From: Oceanospirillum linum
GTDB taxonomy: Bacteria > Pseudomonadota > Gammaproteobacteria > Pseudomonadales > Halomonadaceae
Direction of reading: 5' to 3'
Assembly: GCF_900182785.1 (NCBI RefSeq)
Contig: NZ_FXTS01000005.1
Location: 124,001-188,000, forward strand
Length of the DNA: 64,000 nt
The first letter of the stretch is position 1. Each line of letters opens with the position of its first letter. Positions 44,296 through 54,700 of this stretch are shown one piece after another. A program made the position numbers and the translations under genes. The notes below the pieces were generated by a model. The model was not told where the DNA came from and made no database searches. It worked only from the letters and a program-made list of their open reading frames with translations.

Positions 44296-47034
44296 TCAGA
44301 ACTCTTCCCAATCGCCATCGGCGTCAGACTTTGAGGACTGTGACATTAGCCCATCAGAACTTTTAACCCGAGGAGCCACCACCGCAGGAGTCTTCAGTTC
44401 GGTACTGAAGGGAGCATCTGATGAGGGCTGGGTCATTATGCTCTGGTTGCCAGCATCAGCATCAAGTTTAAACAAACTAACCGAACCAACCAGGGAGCGT
44501 GCCTGCTCTTCGGTAGACTCAGCCGCTGCGGCAGCTTCTTCAACCAGAGCTGCGTTCTGTTGCGTAACATCATCAATCTGTGTGATTGCGGTATTAACCT
44601 GTTCAATGCCAGACCTCTGTTCAGCAGATGCAGCTGAGATCTCCGTCATAATGCTTGTTACCTGGCCGATCGCATCCACGATATCTTTCATGGTTGCCCC
44701 GGCATCATCAACTAACTGAGACCCCTCTTCTACCGTATCAACTGAAGTCACGATAAGTTCTTTAATCTCTTTTGCGGCCCCGGCACTGCGTTTCGCCAGA
44801 TTACGGACTTCTGTCGCCACAACCGCAAAACCACGCCCCTGCTCACCGGCTCGGGCAGCTTCCACCGCAGCATTAAGCGCAAGAATATTTGTCTGAAAGG
44901 CAATACTGTCAATAACGCTGATGATCTCTTCAACCTGTCTGGAGTTATCACTGATGGTTCGCATCGTAGTAACAACCTGATTGACAACATCACCGCCTTT
45001 CTGAGCGATTCGGCTGGCCCCCTGTGCCAGATTATTCGCCTGGGAAGCATTCTCAGCATTTTGCTGAACGGTTGAGGTCAGCTCTTCCATTGATGCCGCC
45101 GTTTCTTCGAGGCTCGATGCCTGCTCTTCCGTCCGCTGAGACAGATCATTATTGCCCGCAGAGATCTCACTGGCAGCAGTATTAATGGCATCAGATGCTT
45201 CTTTAATCTGGGTGACGATGCCCGCTAATTGATCCACCGTGGCATTGGCATCATCTTTTAGCTGACCAAACATGCCATCGAAGTCTTTCTCGATACGTTC
45301 TGTCAGGTCACCTCTGGACATGGCACTCAGAACCCGCGCAATCTCAGAAAGACCGTCAGACGTTGTCTCCATAAGGTTGTTCATTCCATCCGCAAGCTCA
45401 AGGAAGAAGCCTTCCTTACCCTGGGTATTGATACGGCGATTAAAGTCGCCGCGGGATGCACCCTCTACAATATCAGCAATTTCTGCCTGTGCCAGAGTCT
45501 CATTCGTCGTATCAGACCATTCAACAACCGTTCCTAAGCGCTCGCCTTCTTCGTTGAAAATCGGGTTGGCAATAAATGCCAGGTGACGACCTGCAATAGA
45601 GATCTTGGCATAGTGCGTATCTTGCAATGCAGCCAACATATGCCGCTGATGCGCAGGGTCTTTATGGAAAACGTCAATATTCTTACCTAACAGATTATCA
45701 ACCGAGAACTCAGGTAGCTCCTGCTGAATCAGCGCCTCAGATCCACGGAACATGTCACGTAGCGCATCATTGATATAGATAATGTTCAGATCGGTATCCG
45801 CCATCATCACGTTACTGGACACATTATCCAGTGCATTACGAATACGACTATTGATATCAGCCAACTCACGCTGCTTGCGATTGCTCTCCTCTGTCTCAGC
45901 TTCACGGCGCAGAATATCGGTCATATCACGCCACTCAACAACAAAGCCCTGCCGCTGATCCGGTTTCCCAATGGGAGTCACCTGGAGATTGAAGGTACTA
46001 TCACCTATATTCAGCATCGCACTGTGCGTATCAGTAAGGCCACCTAACATACGGCGCTGCATATCAGGATTTTTATGGAACAGATCAATATTCTGACCCA
46101 GCAAATTGCGTGCATCAAAGTGAGGCAGATCCTTCTGGATTTCAGCCTCATTCCGGGCAAGCATTTCAAGAATCGACTCATTCATATAAACAATATTAAG
46201 ATCAGCGTCAGATATCATGACATTTGTATTCACCACATCCAAACCGCGGCGAATACGCTGATTCTCACTCATCAACTCAGCTTGCTGCTCCTGTAGTGCC
46301 TGCTCTTTTTGCTCCTGCGCAAGAGAGTCGGTCAGATCCTGCCACTCAACAATATAGCCATTGCGCTCGCCATTATTGGAGATCGGATGAACCAGCAGGC
46401 TGAAGGTCGTATCTCCAACATGGATGCGCGCCTTGTGGGCTCCTCCCAATCCACCCAGAAGCTTACGTTGATATCCAGGGTTACGATGAAAAATATCAAT
46501 GTTTTTGCCGACTAAAGTCCCGGCATCGAAGTGAGGTAATGACTTCTGCAGGTCTGACTCACGATCACGCAGCATCCGCTGGATCGAGGCGTTCACATAA
46601 ATAATATTCAGATCAGCATCCGCGATCATGACATTGGTATTGACGACATCAAGGCCACGCTTGATACGAGCTATCTGCTCAAACTGGCGCAACTCTTTCT
46701 GACGCTTCGACTCAACCTCAGCCTGGGTTTCTAAGAGCGCACGGACAGCAGCACCAATCTCATTATCGACGATAGGCCCCGGATGAGCGGGTTTACCGTC
46801 AGAAAAATGCCGACTAATAGCCATCAACTGATGCAGTGGTTGCTCCAGCTGAGTTAATACAGAGCGAGCACCAGCAAAGAGAACCAGCAAAGCCCCTCCG
46901 TGGAGGCAAAGCGCCCAATAGAGTGCATTTTTTCCTTCGCCCAGAAAGGCTACCAACCCTCCTGCTACGATCAGAGCGCCCGCGGCAAAAGCAACACTAA
47001 GTAGCTTTGACCGGATTGATGTTTTTGTACTCAT
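44296..47034 (-). CDS. Chemoreceptor with three tandem PAS domains and CheR-tether end
   Basis: 912 residues. Two close membrane helices (about 14-31 and 38-56) with almost no periplasmic loop, then PAS at about 124-238, 262-376 and 398-512. All three share NVM-ADxDLNIxYxN and IDxFHxxP blocks, evidence of duplication. A HAMP region follows (about 515-620), then the signalling domain (tip QTNILALNAAVEAARAGEQ). The end DGDWEEF matches the tethering pentapeptide of receptors that dock CheR. Each PAS keeps its FH motif, so heme or another cofactor could be bound, as in Aer-2. The position between cheW and cheR equals that of aer2 in P. aeruginosa cluster II. Confidence 0.92.
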   Translation of the reverse strand: MSTKTSIRSKLLSVAFAAGALIVAGGLVAFLGEGKNALYWALCLHGGALLVLFAGARSVLTQLEQPLHQLMAISRHFSDGKPAHPGPIVDNEIGAAVRALLETQAEVESKRQKELRQFEQIARIKRGLDVVNTNVMIADADLNIIYVNASIQRMLRDRESDLQKSLPHFDAGTLVGKNIDIFHRNPGYQRKLLGGLGGAHKARIHVGDTTFSLLVHPISNNGERNGYIVEWQDLTDSLAQEQKEQALQEQQAELMSENQRIRRGLDVVNTNVMISDADLNIVYMNESILEMLARNEAEIQKDLPHFDARNLLGQNIDLFHKNPDMQRRMLGGLTDTHSAMLNIGDSTFNLQVTPIGKPDQRQGFVVEWRDMTDILRREAETEESNRKQRELADINSRIRNALDNVSSNVMMADTDLNIIYINDALRDMFRGSEALIQQELPEFSVDNLLGKNIDVFHKDPAHQRHMLAALQDTHYAKISIAGRHLAFIANPIFNEEGERLGTVVEWSDTTNETLAQAEIADIVEGASRGDFNRRINTQGKEGFFLELADGMNNLMETTSDGLSEIARVLSAMSRGDLTERIEKDFDGMFGQLKDDANATVDQLAGIVTQIKEASDAINTAASEISAGNNDLSQRTEEQASSLEETAASMEELTSTVQQNAENASQANNLAQGASRIAQKGGDVVNQVVTTMRTISDNSRQVEEIISVIDSIAFQTNILALNAAVEAARAGEQGRGFAVVATEVRNLAKRSAGAAKEIKELIVTSVDTVEEGSQLVDDAGATMKDIVDAIGQVTSIMTEISAASAEQRSGIEQVNTAITQIDDVTQQNAALVEEAAAAAESTEEQARSLVGSVSLFKLDADAGNQSIMTQPSSDAPFSTELKTPAVVAPRVKSSDGLMSQSSKSDADGDWEEF

Positions 47035-47088
47035 TGCCCGCTCTCCAACTGAACCTGCATCTTATATCTAACTAGCGTTAAGTAATCT

Positions 47089-47601
47089 TTATTCGGCAAT
47101 AGCTTTGGTTTTATCAACCAAAGCCATCTCCTCACTGGACATTAATTTCTCAATATCTGTGATGATCAGCATCTGCTCATCAACGGTGGCGAGGCCCAGG
47201 ATATATTCCGAATCAAAGTTAGCAGAGAAGTCCGGTGGATTCTTAATATCATCACCAGCAAGACTCACAACATCAGACACACCATCGACCACCATACCAA
47301 CAACCCTGTCAGTCAGGTTTAAAACAATAACAATAGTGAATTCATCATAGTGGGCTTTACCCAAATTAAACTTAATGCGCAGATCAATAATAGGAACAAT
47401 GACACCCCGAAGATTAATAACACCTTTTATAAAAGAAGGAGCGTTCGCAATTTTTGTTACCGCACCATAACCACGAATTTCCTGAACTTTCAGAATATCA
47501 ACCGCGTAATACTCTTCACCAAGGGAAAAGGTCAAATATTCCTGTCCAAGCAAACGTCCGTACTCACTATGATCCTGATTTTCGGCTATCTGTTCTGCCA
47601 T
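47089..47601 (-). CDS. cheW: Coupling protein CheW
   Basis: 170 residues from ATG 47601 (AAGGGG 6 bases upstream). One CheW domain: YLTFSLGEEYYAVDILKVQE, IRGYGAVTKIANAPSF, GVINLRGVIVPIIDLR and FDSEYILGLATVDEQM, the standard beta-barrel blocks. Joins receptors to CheA. It begins 10 bases after the cheA stop, so the genes are tightly coupled. Confidence 0.95.
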   Translation of the reverse strand: MAEQIAENQDHSEYGRLLGQEYLTFSLGEEYYAVDILKVQEIRGYGAVTKIANAPSFIKGVINLRGVIVPIIDLRIKFNLGKAHYDEFTIVIVLNLTDRVVGMVVDGVSDVVSLAGDDIKNPPDFSANFDSEYILGLATVDEQMLIITDIEKLMSSEEMALVDKTKAIAE

Positions 47602-47611
47602 GCTCAACCCC

Positions 47612-49984
47612 TTAGACCAGCACACTGCCAGGCATTGCCCTGGTACGTGTTTTATGCATGCTGATTAACTCTTCGACATCGAGAATCAGGGCGACACGCC
47701 CTGTTCCCAAAATTGTTGCCCCAGATACGCCCTCAACCTTGCGGTAGTTCGCTTCCAGGCTCTTAATAACCACCTGGGACTGACCAACAAGATCATCAAC
47801 AAACAAGCCAACCTGCCCACCGTTTGACTCTAAGATGACCATAATTCCCTGCTCATACTCGTCAAATGCAGCAGGCATATTCAACAGATCACTCAGCCGT
47901 ATAATCGGCAGGTATTCATCCCGGATACAGATCACTGCACCTTCACCTGATATGGTTTTGATATCACTGGGGTCAGGCTGCATTGATCCGATAATACTGG
48001 TCAAAGGCACAATATAGATTTCATCACCTAAGGCAACCTGAAGACCATCGAGAATAGCTAGTGTCAAAGGCAAACGAATACTGATTCGGCTGCCGATACC
48101 CTCCATTGACTCAATTTCGAGTCGCCCCCCCAAAGAGGTAATATTCCTTTTAACCACATCCATTCCAACACCACGCCCTGATACATCAGTGACTTCTGAC
48201 GCGGTTGAAAACCCGGGAGCAAAAATTAGCGACCATACATCGGAATCAGGCATACTCTCTGATGTTGCAATACCTTTCTCCTGAGCTTTAGAAAGAATAC
48301 GCTCGCGGTTTAAACCTGCACCGTCATCCTGAACCTCAACAACAATATTCCCCCCCTGATGGGAGGCACGAAGTAAAATAGTGCCAGTCTGGTCTTTGCC
48401 TGCAGCAGCACGCTCTTCCGGCGACTCAATACCATGATCCAGACTATTTCTGATCAGATGGGTTAATGGGTCGGCAAGTTTTTCGATCATGCTACGATCA
48501 AGCTCGGTATGCTCGCCCACCATTTCCAGCTTAACCTTCTTATTAAGCTTACCAGCCAAATCACGAACAACACGGGGAAAGCGACTGAAAACGATACTGA
48601 TCGGCATCATACGGATCGACATAACAGAATCCTGAAGATCCCGGGTATTTCTTTCCAGCTGAGCAAGGCCATTGGCCATCTTCTCATGCAGGATAGGATC
48701 AACCTCAGATGCCATCTGAGCCAACATAGCCTGAGTAATCACCAATTCACCAACCTGGTTGATCAGCTGGTCGACCTTCTCAACACTGACCCGAACCGAA
48801 GATTCCGCGCCATTGTTCTTAACCGATGCAACTTTTGACGACTTAATCTTGGCCTGAGGCTCAGGCGTAGCAGAAACCTTTGTGGGCAAAAGCTGAGGCG
48901 AAGGCTCTGTGTCTTTGCCTGTAGCAACACTATTAAGGGGCTCAAAGAAACCATAACCATCAAACTCTGCGTCCTGGTTCTCATGGGGCTCTGGGTCATC
49001 TTTGTTATCAGCGGCGATCTCCGGAGCCTGAGGCTCAACCAAAGCGGAAGCTTCAGCCGAGACGGAAGGCGCGGTGAGCGGTTCATCTTCGAAGAAACCA
49101 TAACCCGGATCGTCTTCCTCAAAAAAGCCATACCCCGGGTCACCCTCAGTATCTGCCCCACTCACAGGCCCTGTACGGGTTTCATCAGGAATAGCATCAA
49201 GATCATCAAAAAAGCCATAACCCAACTCATCTTCGCTGCTATCCTCCTCCCCAACAGGCCCAAAGAAGCCAAAGCTGCCATCATCTGAAGATATTTCTTC
49301 TTCAATAGATAAAGAGTCTTCGGCAACCATAAAGGTAATCAGGTCTTTAAGATCCTCTTTTTTCGCATCGGTCTGCAGTGAAAACAGCCAATCACCCGAG
49401 TGTTCAGAGGGAGCATCAATAACCGTCAACTCACCCAGTTCTTTAAGGGAATCAAAAAGCAGATCCAACTCCTGATCAGGCGCGGGAAAGCGAACAATGA
49501 AAGACTGGGTTAATAACGACTCGCTGGGCTGAGCAGGAAGGTGATCAGCGAAAGTATTCGGATCAGGTGCTACAGGCTGCACCTCGCCACCTTTAGCGAT
49601 AGCAAGTTGCTGATTTAACTCTTTGATAACGGACTGGGCCGGTTCCTGATCAGGTTCCTCACCCTTCTGGTGAGATTGAAGCATACCCGCCAGAACATCA
49701 CCCGCCTGAAGGGTGACATCGACCATCTCGTCCGTTAATTCAGTCTCACCTTTGCGCACCAGATCCAGTAACGTTTCAAGTTCATGCGTTACTGCCGTCA
49801 TATCATTAAAGCCAAACGTGCCGCTATTACCTTTAATAGAGTGGGCGGCACGGAATACAGCATTCAGATCATCCATATCCGGCGACTGAACATCCATATT
49901 CAACATCAGGCTCTCCATTGTAGCGAGATGCTCAGCAGTTTCTTCAAAAAACAACTGATTGAACTGGCTCAAATCAAACGACAT
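47612..49984 (-). CDS. cheA: Chemotaxis histidine kinase CheA with GYGFF-repeat linker
   Basis: 790 residues. HPt domain with phospho-His48 (FRAAHSIKGNSGTFGF), a P2-like domain at about 160-230 (SFIVRFPAPDQELDLLFDSL), then dimerisation (VDQLINQVGELVITQAMLAQ), HATPase (LIRNSLDHGIESPEER, DDGAGLNRERI, GRGVGMDVVK) and CheW-like P5 domains. Between P2-like and P3 is a long acidic linker with FGFF at 238-241 and GYGFF at 255-259, 284-288, 294-298 and 343-347, each flanked by D/E/P. Such short aromatic motifs could be docking sites for CheY, CheB or CheD. Kinase core residues are intact. Confidence 0.95.
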   Translation of the reverse strand: MSFDLSQFNQLFFEETAEHLATMESLMLNMDVQSPDMDDLNAVFRAAHSIKGNSGTFGFNDMTAVTHELETLLDLVRKGETELTDEMVDVTLQAGDVLAGMLQSHQKGEEPDQEPAQSVIKELNQQLAIAKGGEVQPVAPDPNTFADHLPAQPSESLLTQSFIVRFPAPDQELDLLFDSLKELGELTVIDAPSEHSGDWLFSLQTDAKKEDLKDLITFMVAEDSLSIEEEISSDDGSFGFFGPVGEEDSSEDELGYGFFDDLDAIPDETRTGPVSGADTEGDPGYGFFEEDDPGYGFFEDEPLTAPSVSAEASALVEPQAPEIAADNKDDPEPHENQDAEFDGYGFFEPLNSVATGKDTEPSPQLLPTKVSATPEPQAKIKSSKVASVKNNGAESSVRVSVEKVDQLINQVGELVITQAMLAQMASEVDPILHEKMANGLAQLERNTRDLQDSVMSIRMMPISIVFSRFPRVVRDLAGKLNKKVKLEMVGEHTELDRSMIEKLADPLTHLIRNSLDHGIESPEERAAAGKDQTGTILLRASHQGGNIVVEVQDDGAGLNRERILSKAQEKGIATSESMPDSDVWSLIFAPGFSTASEVTDVSGRGVGMDVVKRNITSLGGRLEIESMEGIGSRISIRLPLTLAILDGLQVALGDEIYIVPLTSIIGSMQPDPSDIKTISGEGAVICIRDEYLPIIRLSDLLNMPAAFDEYEQGIMVILESNGGQVGLFVDDLVGQSQVVIKSLEANYRKVEGVSGATILGTGRVALILDVEELISMHKTRTRAMPGSVLV

Positions 49985-50017
49985 TATACATTATCCGTTT
50001 CTGTTGCTTTGGATTGC

Positions 50018-50383
50018 TCAACCCAGCACTTTTTTGACAACTTCCAGTAATTTAGCCGGATCGAAAGGTTTTACCAGCCAGCCTGTAGCTCGGGCTGCAC
50101 GGCCTTTTGCCTTCATGTCATCACCAGACTCAGTTGTCAGCATCAATATCGGAGTCCGACTGTACTGCGGCAGTGCTCTGAGCGATTTAATAAGGGTCAG
50201 GCCATCCATCTTGGGCATATTCTGATCCGTCAGCACCAGATCAAACTGACCTGACTTGGCTTTGTTCAGTCCATCTTGTCCATCAATCGCTTCCACCACG
50301 TCATACCCGGCACCCTTGAGCGTGAAAGCCACCATCTGACGAATTGAGGCTGCATCGTCCACCGTCAGAATTTTCTTGGCCAT
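50018..50383 (-). CDS. cheY: Chemotaxis response regulator CheY
   Basis: 121 residues from ATG 50383 (GGAG 7 bases upstream). Single receiver: acidic pair in ILTVDDAASIRQM, phospho-Asp in LVLTDQNMPKMDGL, threonine in LMLTTESGDD and lysine in WLVKPFDPAKL. The protein starts MAKKILTVDDA, like many CheY proteins. No DNA-binding domain. It is the natural phospho-acceptor of the neighbouring CheA. Confidence 0.94.
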   Translation of the reverse strand: MAKKILTVDDAASIRQMVAFTLKGAGYDVVEAIDGQDGLNKAKSGQFDLVLTDQNMPKMDGLTLIKSLRALPQYSRTPILMLTTESGDDMKAKGRAARATGWLVKPFDPAKLLEVVKKVLG

Positions 50384-50410
50384 AAGTTTCTCCAACACCT
50401 GATTATTTTA

Positions 50411-51608
50411 TTAAAAGAGTTCAATATCACCCGAGTCCATACTGCCATGGGAAACAGGGTTATGTTTCATACTATCAATCTTAGAGCGAGTTGCCTGAAG
50501 TTTCTCGCGAATATGTCGTAAAACTTCTTCCGATGAGTAAGCACTATTTTTCTGTGTCAGATGCGACAGATCATTCATTAATTCATGGATCGCATCCAGC
50601 CTCGTATCGGTATGGTCGAGAAGCTGACTGGTCATATCCTGAAACTGAAGACCTGTCGTTGCCAGGTTAATATTCGCTTCTACCTCAACAGCCAACTCGC
50701 TTTGTAATGCCAGAGCCTCCGACGATTCATGATTGATTTGTTCAAGCTGGCTCAAAACCTGCTCAATACGCCGTTTTGACTCACTGGCAAACCCCATATC
50801 CACAGAAGAGATTTTCTGGATAGAGGTGTCCGCATTAGAAAAAGAGCTGTGCAGATCCGTCATCAGACCTCGAATCTGATCACTGAAATGGGTTGTTTTT
50901 TTAGACAGCGAACGTACTTCATCTGCCACCACTGCAAACCCTCGCCCTGCATCTCCAGCCCGGGCAGCTTCAATAGCGGCATTGAGTGCTAAAAGATTAG
51001 TCTGATCAGCAATATCGTCAATCTCATCAAGAAGTTTAACAATCCCGCCAATATTGCTGGCCATATCATCCATAATTTCAACAAGGCCCATGGCAAATTT
51101 GCTTGCCTGAACAGCATTATCCATAAACACTTCAAAGGTCTCTGTTGTGTCATGAATAAACCCGGAAAAAATAGAATCCACGTTTTCTCCGGCAGCCATA
51201 TGCTGCGTAATTCGATGGGTCAGCGCTTGCTGTTCCTGGGTTTTCTGATGGACCTGTGTAAAATTATCAATAAGCTGACCAATAGCGGTGTCCAACAGAT
51301 TTTTTACCTGCTGTATCTCCTCCCTGGACTCTTTAAATTCAGAAGACAGGCCTGAGGAAAGAGCATTAAAGGTGTCCGCCGTCTGATCTGAGAGATCAGA
51401 GGGCAGATCATAGTCTTCAGCTTTATGGTAACGGTTCATCAGCCATATAAGACAAAAGCCAGAAGCAAGCGCGATTAAAAAAGCCACATGGGGGTTAACC
51501 GTAAAAAAACATCCAGCCCCCCCAGACACACACAGACACAACTGCCCCCACAATGAGCGAGTTGACAGAAACAGATATGGCAGGCGGAGATGGTTCACGA
51601 GAACGCAT
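50411..51608 (-). pseudogene. MCP-like protein at head of the che operon, one frameshift near the start
   Basis: The ATG at 51608 has an ideal AGGAG 6 bases upstream but its frame stops after 37 codons (about 51494). The remainder is in another frame. Deleting one G from the G7 run (C7 on plus at 51517-51523) joins them into 398 residues, exactly in frame. The repaired N-terminus has two hydrophobic segments (SLIVGAVVSVCVWGAGCFF and AFLIALASGFCLIWLM), then a short coiled receptor domain with tip DQTNLLALNAAIEAARAGDA. It ends SGDIELF. A 408-residue reading from GTG 51637 exists, but it lacks a ribosome site. No periplasmic sensor is present. Confidence 0.8.
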
Positions 51609-51722
51609 TCAATACTCCTGTAATGAGAACAAAGCACACCTTATAACGTACGGTGTATTAACCATCATAAAAAATACAAAAGGGAATCACCGGATACACG
51701 ATGTCATTATATAACAAAAGAA

Positions 51723-54700
51723 CTACTGCCTGATATTAGCGTCAAGCCACTGACTGAGGGCATGGTAATTCATCGGTTTACCATGCAGCCAGCCCTGCTG
51801 CATCTGAGCGCCACCGTCCACCAGATAACGGGATTGAGCTTCTGTTTCCACACCCTCAGCGATCACACTTAAGCGCATGCTCTGGGCTATAGAAAGAATT
51901 GCATCCACAAGAACTTTGTCACCACTATCTTTATCAAGATCTGACACAAAGCTTTTATCGATCTTAATGGTCGTCAGGGGCAGCTGCTTCAAATAGCTTA
52001 AAGAGGAATACCCTGTGCCAAAATCATCAATTGCAATTTCAAACCCCTGCGCCCGCAATTTATTTAACTTTTCTACGGAATCACCAGCAGGATCAAGAAA
52101 AAGTGACTCGGTGATCTCCAGCGTTACCCACTTCGCCGGCAGGTCGTATTGCTGCAAAATATCAATAAAATGCTCAACATGGTGCTCATCTGTGGCAATT
52201 TGCTTGGACGACAAGTTAATCGCAACCCCCAGTTCCGGGAAGCGTTTGCGCAGGCTTGAGATCTCTGAGACTGCCTGAGCGAAAACCCAGCCACCCAGCG
52301 GGATAATCAAGCCACTCTCTTCTGCAAGTGATATAAACTGGTCCGGAGGCACACAGCCCTGGGCAGGGTGGTTCCAGCGCACCAATGCCTCGACCTTAAC
52401 AACCTGCCTGTCCCGGTTCACTACAGGCTGATAGTGCAACTCAAATTCATGGTGATCCAGAGCAGAACGAAGATCATGCTGCAGAGACTGACGACGATCG
52501 GTTTCCTGCTGCATCTGGGGTGTAAAGAAACGATAAGTGTGACGGCCTGCTGATTTGGCAGCATACATCGCCTGATCTGCATTCTGGAGCACCCGTGTCA
52601 GTTCATCCCCATCGTCCGGGAAAATAGTAATACCAACACTTGCCGAAATATGGGCAGACTTACCATCAAGGTCAAATGTTCTCGACAGGGCCTCAATAAT
52701 TTTCCCTGCAACCTTACCTACATCTTCCACGCTATCGATAGATGGCAGCATGACCGTAAACTCATCACCACCAAGGCGGGCTACAGTATCAGACTCGCGG
52801 GTATATTGGCGCAGGCGTTCCGAAACTTTCTTCAGCAAACTATCACCGGCTTCATGGCCCAGCGTATCATTCACTTCTTTGAAATGATCTAAATCGATAA
52901 ACATTAACGCCCCCCGATCCTTCGGATACCGACGTGCGGAGGTTATCGATTGCATTAAGCGGTCATGAAAGAGAACCCGGTTAGGCAGGCCTGTCAGTGC
53001 ATCATAGTTAGCCTGATACCGGATCAGCTCTTCTTTTTCTTTACGGTCAGTAATATCAGAGAAAACCGCTACATAGTTCTCAACTTCATGATATTGATTT
53101 TTCAGGGCTGTTATTGATAGCCATTCAACATAAAGCTCACCGTTTTTCTTACGATTCCAGACCTCTCCCTGCCAGCCTCCTGTTGACTGCAGGCTTTCCC
53201 ACATCGTCTGATAGAAGTTATCCGGTTGCTTACCAGAGCTAAGAATCGCCGGGTTTTCCCCCAACACCTCATCAGAGCTATAGCCTGTAATCCGGCTAAA
53301 AGCATCATTGACAGACACGATACGATTATTCGCATCGGTCACCACAATCGCTTCTGCTGTGCTCTCAAAAACTGAAGCTGCCAGTTTAAGCCTCTGATTA
53401 CTGAGGTAAGTTTCCGTTATATCCTCACCAAAGCCTGCAATATTTTTAACCCGGCCTTCATTATCATAAGTCGCAAAAGAAAGACTGCGGATCCAGCGTA
53501 CGTTACCGGTCGGGTGCTGAATGCGAAACTCAAGCTGCAAGGGCTGCCTGGATACCGAGAAGATACCCTCCACCATAGGTTTGTCTTCCGGCACCACACT
53601 GCCAAAAAGAGGTTCAACACCAGACAGCACCAAGTCAGCCTTCATTCCGATAACCCTCTCATAGCCTGGGCTAAGAAATTCGACCTCATGACCGTCAGGG
53701 TGACACAACCAAAAAATACCCGGTACGTTCTCTGCAAAGAGTCTGAATTTTTCCTCACTATTTGCCAGGGCAGCCTGAGCTTCGAGCATGGAGGAGATAT
53801 CAACCATGTCAACGACAAAGCACTCACTTCCATTGAACATAATTTTCTGCAGACCGATCAGGAACGTACTGATCCTGCCATTGTCAGCCCGCCGCAATTT
53901 AAGAGTGTAATTGCTCAGTTTATGATCACGCTCCACACGACTTAGCAGAAGTTCCCGGTCGGAGGGGGAAGGATAAAATGTCACAATTGACTGGCCAACC
54001 AGCTCAGAGGGTTCTATACCTAACATTCTTTTTGAGGAAGGGTTACAAAATAGCACCATACCATCGGAGGCCCGGGATATCATAATCAGACTTTGAGCGG
54101 CATCTGTGATGGCCGATAGCTGAGTTTCCCGTTGTTTCAGCTCACGCTCAATTCTCCGGCTGGAGGTCACATCCTGAAAGGTGCCAAAAACACGAACCGG
54201 TTTACGGTCGGTACTAAGTTCAACAAAACCTTCAGAGTGTACCCAGCGCTGATCAAAATCCGCTCGCATCAACCGAAAATCGGCTTGATAGCGCCCACCC
54301 CGACCCATTGCATCCTGAATCGCAGCCTCAACGGCAGGTCGGTCCTCTATGTGAACAAACTGCAGATAGCCATCATTTTCAAGAGCACGATCTCCCTTCT
54401 CCAGGCCGAACAAGCGGTATGCTTCATCCGACCAGAAAACATCACCTTTGGTGATATTCCATGACCAGTTACCAATCCGGCCAACACGCTGGGCCTGGTC
54501 CAGCATTAACTGTTGGTTCTCAATAAGCCCCACAGCACGCAGCTCTTTAAGGCGTAACCAGAGAATCAGGACAATAATACTGATCATCAGCCCGGCAGCG
54601 AGCTGAATCCAAAGCCGAGATGACCGTTCGACAAAAGACTCAGGCTGAATACTGGCTGCGATCTGCCACTGTGTGCCCGGTAAGCTTATGTTATCGGTAA

